From positions 1 through 64,000 of the forward strand of contig JAUXRX010000001.1 in NCBI GenBank assembly GCA_030681645.1: DNA of 64,000 bases. The letters are read 5' to 3'. The translations under genes and the position numbers were made by a program. The notes beneath the pieces are model-generated. The model worked only from the letters and a program-made list of their open reading frames with translations. It made no database searches and was not told where the DNA came from. The DNA comes from Archangium sp. (GTDB lineage Bacteria; Myxococcota; Myxococcia; Myxococcales; Myxococcaceae). Shown piece after piece: positions 1 through 8,209 of this stretch (within the stretch, counting starts at the first letter, position 1; the number at the start of each line of letters is the position of its first letter).

Positions 1-1
1 C

Positions 2-128
2 GGCGTGACGGGCGGCGGCACCGGCGGCGGCGTGACCGGCGGCGGCACCGGCGGCGGCGTGACGGGCGGCGGCACCGGCGGCGGCGTGACCGGCGGCGGC
101 ACGGGCGGTGGCGTCACCGGCGGTGGTG
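2..128 (+). repeat. 27-bp tandem repeat encoding TGGGTGGGV
   Basis: About four and a half copies of a GC-rich 27-bp unit run from the left edge to about position 128, in frame within the Gly-rich protein. It probably continues outside the window. Slippage-prone; copy number is likely variable between strains (inference). Confidence 0.8.
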
Positions 129-850
129 GTGGCACGACCTGCACCAACTGCACGACCGGCTGCTGCAACGGCACGTCGTGTCTGACCGGCACGCTCAACG
201 TCGCGTGCGGCTCGAACGGCAACGCCTGCATCGTGTGTCCCACCGGCACCGGCTGCAGCAACGGCCAGTGCCTCGGCTGCAACGCCTCGACCTGCCCCAA
301 CGGCTGCTGCGATTCGAGCGGCCAGTGCCAGCCCGGCACCACCAGCCAGGCCTGCGGCCTCGGCAACGGCCGCGCGTGTGAGACCTGCCCCATCAACACC
401 TCGTGCAGCTCGCGGGCGTGCATCGGCACTCCTCCCAGCGGCGGGCTCCCCGCGGCGGCGTGCACCACCGACACCGGCTGCCTCACCGGCGACGGGCTGA
501 GCACGGGCGAGCAGGGCAGCTGCCTGCTCCCCACCGGTCCGAACCCCGACGGCGGCGCGGGCACGTTCCCCACCGGGTGGGTCGGCGGTTATTGCAACCC
601 GGCCTGTGCCGCGAACGGCACCTGCCCCGCGGGGACCTGCGTGGGCATCTTCGGGGGCAGCTACTGCATGGGGAACTGCTCGGGACCCGGCACCGGCCAG
701 GGCAGCTGCCGCCCCAGCTACGTGTGCCTGACCCTCACCTTCGCCGATGCCGGCGTCTCGCCGTGGGGCGCGTGCTTCCCCGACTGCCGCAACGCCGGCA
801 ACGGCTGCAACCCCGGCAGGACCTGCAACTCGCTGGGGTACTGCCAGTAG
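2..850 (+). CDS. Gly-rich/Cys-rich exported protein, 5' end outside window
   Basis: The frame is already open at the left edge, so the start is missing. The visible N-terminal part is a tandem nine-residue repeat TGGGTGGGV (27 bp unit), followed by about 240 residues with many cysteines in short CxxC and CCx spacings, typical of disulfide-rich secreted or surface proteins of myxobacteria. Pairs such as CPTGTGC and CPNGCC recur, suggesting small repeated Cys modules. The C-terminus ends at CNSLGYCQ. A Gly/Thr linker before a Cys-rich region is common in lipoproteins whose signal peptide would lie upstream. No enzymatic motif is visible and the function is unknown. GTG codons within the repeat could be mistaken for starts. 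Confidence 0.7.
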   Translation, partial: GVTGGGTGGGVTGGGTGGGVTGGGTGGGVTGGGTGGGVTGGGGGTTCTNCTTGCCNGTSCLTGTLNVACGSNGNACIVCPTGTGCSNGQCLGCNASTCPNGCCDSSGQCQPGTTSQACGLGNGRACETCPINTSCSSRACIGTPPSGGLPAAACTTDTGCLTGDGLSTGEQGSCLLPTGPNPDGGAGTFPTGWVGGYCNPACAANGTCPAGTCVGIFGGSYCMGNCSGPGTGQGSCRPSYVCLTLTFADAGVSPWGACFPDCRNAGNGCNPGRTCNSLGYCQ

Positions 851-852
851 GA

Positions 853-1045
853 ATGAAGGTGCTGACCATCGACGAGCTGCAGAAGCTGGTCCCGCGGGTG
901 ACCAGCACGTGTACCTGCGCGAGAACGTGGTGACCTCGAACATCTCGTCGTCGCTGGTGCGGGAACGCGGGAAGAACTACGAGCACGCGAAGCTGGTCGC
1001 GCTCGTGCCCGAGGTGGTCTGGGACCGCGCTCGGTTAGCCTGTCC
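853..1045 (+). pseudogene. Frameshifted remnant resembling the C-terminus of a nicotinamide/nicotinate-nucleotide adenylyltransferase
   Basis: Three bases after the Cys-rich gene, an ATG opens MKVLTIDELQKLVPRVTST and stops at 933. The reading continues in another frame from about 910 with VYLRENVVTSNISSSLVRER and later LVALVPEVVWDRARL. The pair 'NISSSLVRER' plus 'LVPEVV' resembles the ISSTxIR...LVPxxVxxYI end of the NadD/NMNAT family. The nucleotide-binding N-terminal domain is absent, and the frame runs into a dispersed repeat. I read it as a decayed fragment. The family assignment rests on short motifs only. Confidence 0.4.
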
Positions 1046-1086
1046 CCCTCTCCCTGCGAAGCGGGGAGAGGGCTGGGGTGAGGGGC
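1041..1086. repeat. Family A palindromic intergenic repeat
   Basis: TCTCCCTGCGAAGCGGGGAGAGGG-type stem-loop followed by GGGGTGAGGGG. It abuts the stop codon of the ice-binding-fold gene. Similar copies occur at about a dozen other gene ends in this window. Confidence 0.75.
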
Positions 1087-2361
1087 CTAATTGATGGTGT
1101 TGTTGGCCAGCGTGACCACGCCGTTGAGCGTCAAGGCGCGGCCCTCGAGGGCGGTGCCCGCCCCGACGGTGATCGCCGCCGCGCCGAGCAGGTTGCCCTT
1201 GAAGGTCGAGCCCGCGCCCAGCGTGACCGCCCCGCTCACCTGCCAGAAGACGTTCGCGGCGCGGGCGCCTCTGATCAGGCTCACGCTGCTGGTGGTCGCG
1301 CCGGTGTTCAGCGCCGCGTCGATCTGGAAGATGAACACGGCGTCGGGGTCGTCCTGCCCGTCGAGAACGAGGGTGGTGTTGAGCGCGAGCGCGGCGGCGT
1401 TCGAGGTGTAGATGCCGGCGGTGAGCGTGCGGCCGTCGAGCGTGGCGAGGCTCGCGGTCGGCGTGAGCGCGGCCGCGGCGCCGTACGCCACCAGCAGGTC
1501 GGAGTGCGCCTGCGTCGCGGCGGCGTCGTTCAGGTGCGTGGTGCCGCCCACGGTGATGGTGGCCGCGCCCATGAGCGGGGCGCCGGTGCTCACGCCGAGA
1601 TCGCCGCTCAACGTGGTCACGCCGGTGTTGGTGAGGGACGCGCCCAGCACCGAGTACGTCTGGGCGCTGCGCAGGGAGATGAGCGCGGTGGTGAAGGTCC
1701 AGGTGCGGCTCGCCTGCAGCGCCAGGCCGTTGAGTCCCTTCGCCGCCGTGGTGAGGGTGGCGGTGTAGACCCGGTTGGTCTCGAGCGGCACCGTGGGCAG
1801 GAAGGTCGCGGTGCGCAGGGCCGCCTCGAGCGTCACCCCCCCGTCGAGGCCCGTCACCCCGCGCGTGAGCCTGAAGGTGGCCGGGGTGAGCGTGGTGAAG
1901 TTCATCGGCTCGCTGAAGGTCGCGGTGATGGGCTCGTCGAGCGCCACGTTCACGGCCAGGTCGAGCGGGGTGTGGGCGGTGACCACCGGGGGCGGGCCTG
2001 CGTCGCCCGGTCCTGCATCCGGGCCAGCGTCTGCGGGGCCGGCGTCGGGAACGCCACCGTCGGGAACGCCACCGTCGGGTGTGCCTGCGTCTTCTGCTCC
2101 TGCGTCGGGGAAGCCCGCATCAGGGGCGCCCGCGTCCTGGCCGGCGTCCGCGCCTCCGTCGGGTGCTCCCGCATCGCTCGGTCCCGCGTCCGCGCCTCCC
2201 GCGTCTTCGCCGCCCCCGTCGGTCTCGACGATGGTCACGCAGAACGCGCGCTCGACGTCGCACTGTCCGCCGGGCCCACCACACTCGGCGTCACGCACGC
2301 ACGGCGTGGGGTTGAAGCACGCCGACAGCAGCACCACGCCCAGCAGGGGAACCCATCTCAT
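1087..2361 (-). CDS. Lipoprotein with Ig-like domain and ice-binding (DUF3494) domain
   Basis: 424 residues. Signal peptide with lipobox LLSAC (Cys15), a short Cys-containing segment, then a long Ala/Asp/Gly/Pro linker (about residues 50-125). An Ig-like domain follows, containing 'ITATFSEPMN', typical of bacterial Big_5 domains. The C-terminal ~200 residues match the DUF3494 beta-helical ice-binding/adhesin family: 'TYSVLGASLTNTG', 'LDGRTLTAGIY', 'NVFWQVSGAVTLGAGSTFKGNLLG' pattern. Family members bind ice or act as surface adhesins; which applies here is not visible. It is the last gene of a three-gene unit with a Ser/Thr kinase: its ATG overlaps the stop of the upstream gene (ATGA). Confidence 0.85.
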   Translation of the reverse strand: MRWVPLLGVVLLSACFNPTPCVRDAECGGPGGQCDVERAFCVTIVETDGGGEDAGGADAGPSDAGAPDGGADAGQDAGAPDAGFPDAGAEDAGTPDGGVPDGGVPDAGPADAGPDAGPGDAGPPPVVTAHTPLDLAVNVALDEPITATFSEPMNFTTLTPATFRLTRGVTGLDGGVTLEAALRTATFLPTVPLETNRVYTATLTTAAKGLNGLALQASRTWTFTTALISLRSAQTYSVLGASLTNTGVTTLSGDLGVSTGAPLMGAATITVGGTTHLNDAAATQAHSDLLVAYGAAAALTPTASLATLDGRTLTAGIYTSNAAALALNTTLVLDGQDDPDAVFIFQIDAALNTGATTSSVSLIRGARAANVFWQVSGAVTLGAGSTFKGNLLGAAAITVGAGTALEGRALTLNGVVTLANNTIN

Positions 2362-3236
2362 GGCAGCCTTCCAGTGAGCAGCAAGGCCCCGCCGCCGGCG
2401 ATCGGCACCACCGTGGCCGCGGGCCGGTCAGGGCCGAAGAAGTAGAGGCCAGCACCCACGACGGCGAGCCCCGCGCCGACCGCGAGCAACGCCACGCCCG
2501 CCGACTGGGAGCGCTGTACGTCGGCCACCTTGCCGGCGTCTTCGTGCACCACCCGCACCACGCCCTGGCTCACGTTGGTCCGGGGCGCGAGCGTGGTGGT
2601 GAAGAGGATGCCGCCCACCACCATGCTGACGACGCCCACGCTCGCGCCGATGATCGCCGGCGTGGCGAGGGGCCGGTTGATCAGCGGCCCAGGCGCGAGC
2701 ACCAGCGTCACCGGCGGCGCCGCCGGGGCTTCCACCTCGCGCGGCCGGAACGGCGGAAGCTGCGCCACGTCGAGCTCGACGAGCAGCTGGTTGAGCGCGG
2801 CCCGCGCCGCGTCCCGAAAGGGCGCCCCGCCGAGGGGGCGCTTCACGGTGCGCAGCGTGCGCACCGCCAGCCCGTCGTCGCGCACCACCCGGCCGCTCGC
2901 CAGCACGTTGCCGTCGAGGTCGAAGTCCACCTGCGCGTAGAAGGCGTAGAGGCTGCCGGCGAGCTTGCCCAGCTGGGCCACGCAGGCGTCGTCGCGGGAG
3001 CAGTTGCGGTCGCGCAGCGCGAGGAGCGCCGCGCTCAGCTTCGCGCCGTCAGGCACCGAGGCGCCGGCCGCGCGGACCATCATCGGCAGCAGCGCGCGCA
3101 GGTCGTCCTGATCCTTCTGCGTGCAGTCAGGCGCGGTGCGGATGATCTCCAGCGTAAACGGCGCCAGCTCCGGCTTCGCGTCCTGGGCCTGGGCGCCGGT
3201 CGCGGCGAGCAGCCCCATCATGATCAATCGTCTCAT
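2358..3236 (-). CDS. Exported/membrane hypothetical protein in kinase operon
   Basis: 292 residues from the ATG at 3236, chosen because it overlaps the kinase stop by 4 nt (ATGA) and opens a normal signal peptide (MRRLIMMGLLAATGAQAQ). The soluble part contains two cysteine pairs around 'CTQKDQ' and 'RNCSRDDACVAQL', a pattern seen in myxobacterial proteins that measure a score or level after a kinase. A C-terminal pair of hydrophobic segments ('AIIGASVGVVSMVVGGILF' and 'VALLAVGAGLAVVGAGLYFF') implies membrane anchoring. The frame remains open upstream of 3236, but that sequence is kinase-gene shadow. No family recognised with certainty. Confidence 0.75.
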   Translation of the reverse strand: MRRLIMMGLLAATGAQAQDAKPELAPFTLEIIRTAPDCTQKDQDDLRALLPMMVRAAGASVPDGAKLSAALLALRDRNCSRDDACVAQLGKLAGSLYAFYAQVDFDLDGNVLASGRVVRDDGLAVRTLRTVKRPLGGAPFRDAARAALNQLLVELDVAQLPPFRPREVEAPAAPPVTLVLAPGPLINRPLATPAIIGASVGVVSMVVGGILFTTTLAPRTNVSQGVVRVVHEDAGKVADVQRSQSAGVALLAVGAGLAVVGAGLYFFGPDRPAATVVPIAGGGALLLTGRLP

Positions 3237-4789
3237 CGTCCCGTCACCTTCTGCTTGAACGCCGCCAGCTCGAGTCCCACCGCCCGGCACTCGGTGTCGC
3301 TGGCCGCGGCGTCGATCGCCGCGCTCAACGGCCGCTCCCGATCGGCCGCCCAGAGGGTGACCTCTGCGGCCGAGGTCGCGGCCCGCGTGGCCAGCTCGTT
3401 CAGGTCGGCCCGCGCGCGCTTCTTCCATTCCGCATCGGGAGCGCAGGGCGCGACGGGAGCGAGCGGCACGGACACGGGCGCCACCGGGGCGGTCGAGGGG
3501 AGGCGGGGACGCCGGTTCGCCGGCTTCAAGAGCGCCAGGTCCATCAGCTCCTCTTCGGGGACGACGAGCTCACTGGGCGCCACCTGCGCGGGCTCCGGCT
3601 CCCGCAGCTCCAGCGCCGGCTCGGGCGCAGGTACGGGCGCGGGCGTGGTCTTCGCCCCGGCCAGGACGGGCGATGGAGCAGCGGCGGGCGCTGGAGCCGG
3701 CGCGGCGCCCCAGAAAGACCAGCCCGCGACGAGGCCCAGCAGCAAGACCATCACGCCGCCCACCAGCAGCCGCTGCCGCTGCTTCGGCCTCGGGTTGGGC
3801 GCGGGGGCCGGCTCGGGCGGGAGCGGGTTGGGCGTCACGTGCGTCGTCTGTTGATCGAGGTTGTGGAAGACGCGGCGCAGGCGCTTCCTCACCGTGTCGG
3901 CGCTGGAGGGCCGATCGGCCGGGTTCTTCTTGAGCAGGTCCGCCACGAGCTCGCTCAGGCCTTCGGGGAAGTGAAGGTCGCTGGCCGCCTGCTCAATCGT
4001 GGGCGGCGCCTCGCGAACGTGCTTGGTCATCAGGCCGAGAATCTGCGCGCTCTCGGGGAGGTCGAAGTCGACCTTGAACGGCAGGGTGCCGGTGAGCATG
4101 CGAAAGAGCATCACGCCGAACGAGTAGAGGTCGCTCTGCTTGCTCGCCTGCAGCCCGGTGGCCTGCTCGGGGGCGATGTACTCGGGGGTTCCCGCGATGC
4201 CCGACTCCGAGGCGTTGATGCTGGGCCTCGCGGCGAGGGGCGAGGGCTGGTGCTTGGCCAGCCCGAAGTCGAGCAGCTTCACCACCTCGCGCCCGCCCGA
4301 CATCTTCGCCAGGAACACGTTCGAGGGCTTGAGGTCACGGTGGATCACGTCGACCGAGTGCGCCGCCGAGAGCCCGTCGAGGATCTCATCGCAGAGCTTG
4401 AGCGCGCGTTCCGGCTCGAGGCGGCCTTCCTCGAGCAGCTCGCGCTCGAGGGTGCGGCCGACCAGGTATTCCATCACCATGAACTGGCGCCCGTCGGCGA
4501 GCGGCCCGAAGCCCACGATGTCGATGATCGCCGGGTGCTTGAGCGAAGAGAGCGTCTGCGCCTCGCGGGTGAAGTTGCTCGACGAGGTCGCGTCGGCCGC
4601 CACCTCGGGCCGGAGCACCTTGATGGCGAAGTGCCGGTTCAGCAGCGGGTGCCGCACCCGGTAGACCAGCCCCATCGCCCCCTCGCCCAGGGCGTACTCG
4701 ACGACGTACCCGCCCACGGTCTGGCCCACGAGTGGATCTTCGACGGGGGGCTGCATGAGCACCCCTGCGGGGAGCACGGTTCGCGCCAT
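3233..4789 (-). CDS. Serine/threonine protein kinase with single membrane segment
   Basis: 518 residues. An N-terminal eukaryotic-type kinase domain spans about residues 27-290: Gly-rich loop GEGAMG (35-40), catalytic lysine AIK (Lys57), HRDLKPSN (150-157), DFG (174-176) and APE (206-208), so it should be active. A Pro-rich segment leads to one transmembrane helix (about 341-360). A Pro/Ala-rich extracytoplasmic region without a recognised sensor fold follows (PASTA repeats absent). First gene of the unit kinase - Cys-pair membrane protein - ice-binding-fold lipoprotein, all overlapping by 4 nt, so the kinase probably acts on or with these envelope proteins (inference). A second ATG at residue 12 is also possible as start. 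Confidence 0.95.
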   Translation of the reverse strand: MARTVLPAGVLMQPPVEDPLVGQTVGGYVVEYALGEGAMGLVYRVRHPLLNRHFAIKVLRPEVAADATSSSNFTREAQTLSSLKHPAIIDIVGFGPLADGRQFMVMEYLVGRTLERELLEEGRLEPERALKLCDEILDGLSAAHSVDVIHRDLKPSNVFLAKMSGGREVVKLLDFGLAKHQPSPLAARPSINASESGIAGTPEYIAPEQATGLQASKQSDLYSFGVMLFRMLTGTLPFKVDFDLPESAQILGLMTKHVREAPPTIEQAASDLHFPEGLSELVADLLKKNPADRPSSADTVRKRLRRVFHNLDQQTTHVTPNPLPPEPAPAPNPRPKQRQRLLVGGVMVLLLGLVAGWSFWGAAPAPAPAAAPSPVLAGAKTTPAPVPAPEPALELREPEPAQVAPSELVVPEEELMDLALLKPANRRPRLPSTAPVAPVSVPLAPVAPCAPDAEWKKRARADLNELATRAATSAAEVTLWAADRERPLSAAIDAAASDTECRAVGLELAAFKQKVTGR

Positions 4790-4913
4790 GTCGCGGGCCG
4801 AACAACGGCGGCCCGTTGGCTCGGGAGAGGGGCCGCGGGTCGGTCGTCTTGATGGAGGCCCGACTTCAGATCGATTGGATCAGCGCGTTCGAGGCGAGCC
4901 CGCGCGGAGGGGC

Positions 4914-6104
4914 CTACTTGTCGAGCTTCGTCTCGGGCTTCTGCCCGGGGGGCTCGGCGTCCTTCGCCGGCAGGGAGGGGGGCTCGGTCACCGCCTCCTT
5001 CGCCGACGGCGGCTCGGTGGTCGGGGCGTGGCTCACCACCGAGAGCCGGGGCAGCTCGGAGTCGGCGTACTGCAGCAGCGTCGCCACCAGCGTGAGCACC
5101 AGCGGGCCCATGAAGATGCCGGCGAAGCCGAAGACGCTGATGCCGCCGAGCAAGCCCACGAAGACGAGCAGCGTCGACGCGTTCGAGCTGCCCGAGATGA
5201 TCATCGGGCGGATGACGTTGTCGCTGCCCGCCACGAGGATGATGCTCCACAGCACCAGGAAGATGGCCCAGCCCGTCTGGCCCTGGGCGATCAACGTCAC
5301 CGCCGCGGGCACCCACACCAGCGCCGTGCCCACGATGGGGATGAGCGAGGCGAGCGCGCCCACCGCGCCGAACACGAGGGGCGAGGGCAGCCCGGCGATG
5401 GCGAAGCCGATGCCCACCAGCGTGCCCTGCACCAGCGAGGTGACCAGGGTGCCCAGGACCACCGCGCGCGTGACGCCGCCCAGCGTGGCGGCGAGCTCGG
5501 TCTTGCGGTGCGAGGTCATCGGCACCAGGCGAATGCCGCGCTCGAGCATTCCCTTCCCGTCGCGCAGGAAGAAGAAGAGCAGGAACATCGTGAGCGCGAA
5601 CTGGGTGAGCACGTTGAACGCGCCCACCACCACCGTGCCGCCCAGCGAGGCCACCTGCTGCAGGGCGCCCTGCGCCGCGTCGGCCGCGGACGAGATGATC
5701 TGTTCCTTCGAGAGCGAGGTGAACTCGCCCGTCTTGGTGAGGATCGCCTGCATCGGCTTGAGCTCGAGCACCAGCTGCAGCGCCGGCAGCTTCCGCTCGA
5801 AGGCCTCGGCCTGGAACCTGGCCAGCAGCTCGCCTGCCTGGCGGAGGAAGGCGAAGACGAAGATGGTCACCGGGCCGGCCACCACCACGAAGGCGGCCCC
5901 GGTGAGCAGGCCGGCGGCCAGGGTGGGCTTCTGACCGCGCGCGAGCAGCTTGCGGTTCGCCGGCTGCAACATGAAGGCGATGAGCGAGGCCCACATCAGG
6001 GGCGCCGCGAACGGCGAGAGCAGCCTGAAGAGCGCAAAGCCCAGCACCGCCGCGGTGACGAGGCCGAACACGCGCGCGTAGTAGCGAGAGGGGGTGAGGG
6101 TCAC
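4914..6104 (-). CDS. AI-2E family transporter (PerM/YdiK-like permease)
   Basis: 396 residues with the layout of the AI-2E/PerM family: two N-terminal hydrophobic helices, a long amphipathic stretch (about residues 90-150), then a block of several helices in the C-terminal half including 'LTQFALTMFLLFFFLRDG', 'VLGTLVTSLVQGTLVGIGFAIAG' and 'GGISVFGFAGIFMGPLV'. The last is the conserved GxxGxxxGP signature of the family. The tail (from about residue 355) is polar, Pro/Glu/Lys-rich. Members are proposed exporters of small molecules or Na+(Li+)/H+ antiporters; the substrate is unknown. Monocistronic. Confidence 0.9.
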   Translation of the reverse strand: MTLTPSRYYARVFGLVTAAVLGFALFRLLSPFAAPLMWASLIAFMLQPANRKLLARGQKPTLAAGLLTGAAFVVVAGPVTIFVFAFLRQAGELLARFQAEAFERKLPALQLVLELKPMQAILTKTGEFTSLSKEQIISSAADAAQGALQQVASLGGTVVVGAFNVLTQFALTMFLLFFFLRDGKGMLERGIRLVPMTSHRKTELAATLGGVTRAVVLGTLVTSLVQGTLVGIGFAIAGLPSPLVFGAVGALASLIPIVGTALVWVPAAVTLIAQGQTGWAIFLVLWSIILVAGSDNVIRPMIISGSSNASTLLVFVGLLGGISVFGFAGIFMGPLVLTLVATLLQYADSELPRLSVVSHAPTTEPPSAKEAVTEPPSLPAKDAEPPGQKPETKLDK

Positions 6105-6176
6105 GGAGCCCTCTCGTAGCAGAGCCGCCGGGGGCCTGTTATCGGTGAGGTGAGGGCAAGCTCGTCGGGGTGTCCC

Positions 6177-6326
6177 ATGAAGAAACCTGCAGAGGAGTTC
6201 CTGGCCGTGGTGGTGGCTCTGGCGATTCTCGGCCTCCTGGGAATGGCGTTCGTGTCGTTCGTCACCGTGAAGGGCGATTTCCAGGACAGCGTCCCCGATG
6301 GTGGGACCCAGGCCACCGCGAAGTAG
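6177..6326 (+). CDS. Small single-pass membrane protein (49 aa)
   Basis: ATG at 6177 opens MKKPAEEFLAVVVALAILGL and a hydrophobic helix (about residues 8-29), followed by a short polar tail ending DGGTQATAK. It sits between two genes on the opposite strand, and codon use (third-position G/C) is consistent with coding. No homologue recognised; the call rests on the clean start, helix and position. Confidence 0.5.
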   Translation: MKKPAEEFLAVVVALAILGLLGMAFVSFVTVKGDFQDSVPDGGTQATAK

Positions 6327-6330
6327 GGAC

Positions 6331-6873
6331 TCAGAAGCGCGCGATCGTCATCAGCCGTGGCGCTGGCAGGTCGAGCTGCACCCCGGGCACGTACCCGGGG
6401 ATGGGCGTCGGCGGCCCGCGCCGTGGTTGTTGGTACGGCTCGAGCCGCTTCTTGATTGCGTCTCTGCGCTCGACCAGGCGGGCGCGCTCGTCGGCCATGT
6501 CCGACTCGGCGTTGTTGCCCAGCACCGCGCAGATGAGCGCCACCAGGAGCGCCGAGCCGCCCAGCACCGTGAGCACGCCTCCGACCGCGAGCAGCGCGCC
6601 CGCGGAGAAGACCGAGCCCGTCGCGCCGATGACCAGCAGCGGAATGCCCGGCAGCAGCAGCACCGCGAACGAGAAGCCCAGCGCCATGCCGGCCACGAAG
6701 CCGGTGGGCACGCGTGGCCTGAGCTCCATGATGTGACCGTTGAGCACGCGCACCTCGCGATCGAGCGCCTGCACGTCGTCGTCGGAGAGCAGCGCGTCGC
6801 CGGGGATCAGCCTCGCGGAAGGCGAGAGGTCGGGCGTGGCGAGCAGGATCATCGTGAGGCCGAAGGCGAGCAC
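6331..6873 (-). CDS. Membrane hypothetical protein
   Basis: About 180 residues from the GTG at 6873. The frame also has an ATG at 6915, but that would place the start within 12 bases of the divergent binding-protein gene and add a non-hydrophobic leader. N-terminal hydrophobic segment, a polar region ('ALDREVRVLNGHIMELRPRV') and two adjacent transmembrane helices (about 'GFVAGMALGFSFAVLLLPGI' and 'VLTVLGGSALLVALICAVLG'). A coiled-coil-prone 'ADERARLVERRDAIKKRL' segment and a Pro-rich tail follow. Function unknown; such two-helix proteins are frequent in myxobacterial genomes. Confidence 0.65.
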   Translation of the reverse strand: MLAFGLTMILLATPDLSPSARLIPGDALLSDDDVQALDREVRVLNGHIMELRPRVPTGFVAGMALGFSFAVLLLPGIPLLVIGATGSVFSAGALLAVGGVLTVLGGSALLVALICAVLGNNAESDMADERARLVERRDAIKKRLEPYQQPRRGPPTPIPGYVPGVQLDLPAPRLMTIARF

Positions 6874-6926
6874 GCGCCTGCCATAGCATTGGTGCGCGCC
6901 CAAACCCTGCGCCACACTGCGCGCCC

Positions 6927-7829
6927 ATGCGACCTCTCCTTGGCGTGTTGCTCCTCTCTGCTTCCCTCGCGCTGGCGGCGGAAGACCCCCTCACCTTCGG
7001 CATCTCGCAGCCCTACGGCGCCGAGGCGGCCGACAAGGTGCCCGCCGTCGTCGAGCCGTACCTGACGAAGGCGCTCAAGGGCCCGGTGAAGGTGGTGCAC
7101 TTCGCGACCTCCGAAGAGCTCGCCGAGGCGCTCGCCGCGGGCAAGGTCGACCTCGCCTGGATTACGCCGCTCGCCTTCGTGCGCGCCTCGCAGAAGAACC
7201 CCGGCATCGCCGCGCTCTCCAAGGCCACGCGCAAGGGCTCGCTGTTCTACCGCGCGGTGTTCGTCACCAAGCAGGGCTCGGCCCTCACCACGCTCGCGCA
7301 GCTCAAGGGGAAGAAGGTCGCCTTCGTGTCGAAGTCGTCGACGTCGGGGTACCTGTTCGCCCGCGAGATGCTGGCGAAGGAGAACCTGAACCCCGAGGGC
7401 TTCTTCGGTGAGGAGGTCTTCTCGGGCGACCACCCCGCGGTGTGCAAGGCGGTGCGCGAGGGCAAGGTCGACGTGGGCGCGACGTTCGCTTCCGAGCCGG
7501 TGGAAGGGAAGGCCGTGGTGGCGACGGGCTGTGAAGATGCGCCGCCGGTGAGTGACTTCGCCGTGCTCGCGTCGACGGGGAACCTGCCCAACGAGGTCAT
7601 CGCGGCGCGCGACTTCTTTCCGCCCAAGCGGGTGAATGACGTCATCGCTACGTTCGGGCGGATGGATGGAACGCCCGAGGGGAAGAAGGTGCTCGAGGCG
7701 TTCCGCGTCGACGGGTGGGGCGTCGCGGTCGATGGTGACTTTGCGCCGGTGCTCGATTTGCTGCGGCTCAAGAAGCCTGCGGCGGAGCCGGTGAAGGAGC
7801 CGGTGAAGAAGGGCGGGAAGAAGAAGTAG
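6927..7829 (+). CDS. PhnD-type ABC transporter substrate-binding protein (orphan)
   Basis: 300 residues with a signal peptide (cleavage near ASLALAAED). The mature part follows the PhnD/phosphate-phosphite-phosphonate binding fold: 'LTFGISQPYG', 'LAEALAAGKVDLAWITPLAFVRA', 'LKGKKVAFVSKSSTSGYLF' and 'VREGKVDVGATFAS'. The ligand-contacting serines in SKSSTSGY are characteristic. No ATPase or permease gene lies nearby, so it may serve a distant transporter or act as a sensory binding protein. The C-terminal tail is Lys/Pro-rich (KEPVKKGGKKK). Divergent from a membrane protein gene. Confidence 0.85.
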   Translation: MRPLLGVLLLSASLALAAEDPLTFGISQPYGAEAADKVPAVVEPYLTKALKGPVKVVHFATSEELAEALAAGKVDLAWITPLAFVRASQKNPGIAALSKATRKGSLFYRAVFVTKQGSALTTLAQLKGKKVAFVSKSSTSGYLFAREMLAKENLNPEGFFGEEVFSGDHPAVCKAVREGKVDVGATFASEPVEGKAVVATGCEDAPPVSDFAVLASTGNLPNEVIAARDFFPPKRVNDVIATFGRMDGTPEGKKVLEAFRVDGWGVAVDGDFAPVLDLLRLKKPAAEPVKEPVKKGGKKK

Positions 7830-7865
7830 GCCTCGATGGTGCGCGGTGATGAACGGTTCGAGGGC

Positions 7866-8166
7866 CGGGCCGGGCGCGACCAGGCTCCTCGGCCTCGGGC
7901 GTTTCGTTGACGAAGTGCACCTGGCTTCGATCAGGTGAGGGCCGTTGTCTCCTTTGTTGACGATGAGGCGGGGTCGGGAGGGGGCTGAAAAGCGTGTCCC
8001 CTTTGATGACAAATAGCCGGCCCGCGTTTGTCATCAAAGAGGACACGCTTTTCAGGGCCCCTCCGCCGGCCTTTCGGCGTCATCAAAGGAGACAACGGCT
8101 CACCGCCGGAAACAGGCTGACCTTCGCGTCCTTGCCCGAAGCCGAGGGGCCAGCGCGCGACGAGCA
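7866..8166. repeat. Large imperfect inverted repeat (~300 bp) with four TTTGATGACAA-like boxes
   Basis: Fills the 380-bp gap between the binding-protein and reductase genes. The inner arms are almost perfect: CTGAAAAGCGTGTCC at 7985-7999 pairs with GGACACGCTTTTCAG at 8041-8055, and CTTTGATGACAAA at 8001-8013 pairs with TTTGTCATCAAAG at 8027-8039. The outer arms GCCGTTGTCTCCTTTG (7941-7956) and CAAAGGAGACAACGG (8084-8098) also pair, and homology continues to about 7866 and 8166 ('CTCCTCGGCCTCGGGC' against 'GCCCGAAGCCGAGGGG'). Both arms translated on opposite strands give similar peptides (MSxLMTN..FVIKxDTLF), so the element could derive from an inverted duplication of a short coding unit. No transposase or clear target-site duplication was identified. 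Confidence 0.8.
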
Positions 8167-8209
8167 CGGCGGAGATCCCCGCGACACCGCGTCCCATCAA
8201 GGCCGTCGA

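Noticed and set aside
2544..3854. Long plus-strand open frame antisense to the kinase operon
   Set aside because: His/Arg/Ala-rich composition typical of antisense frames in GC-rich coding DNA; no domain or start signal.
7768..8200. Three overlapping open frames in the 7.8-8.2 kb gap as possible small genes
   Set aside because: They overlap each other and the reductase or binding-protein gene, and their similarity comes from the inverted repeat itself; no credible ribosome binding sites.
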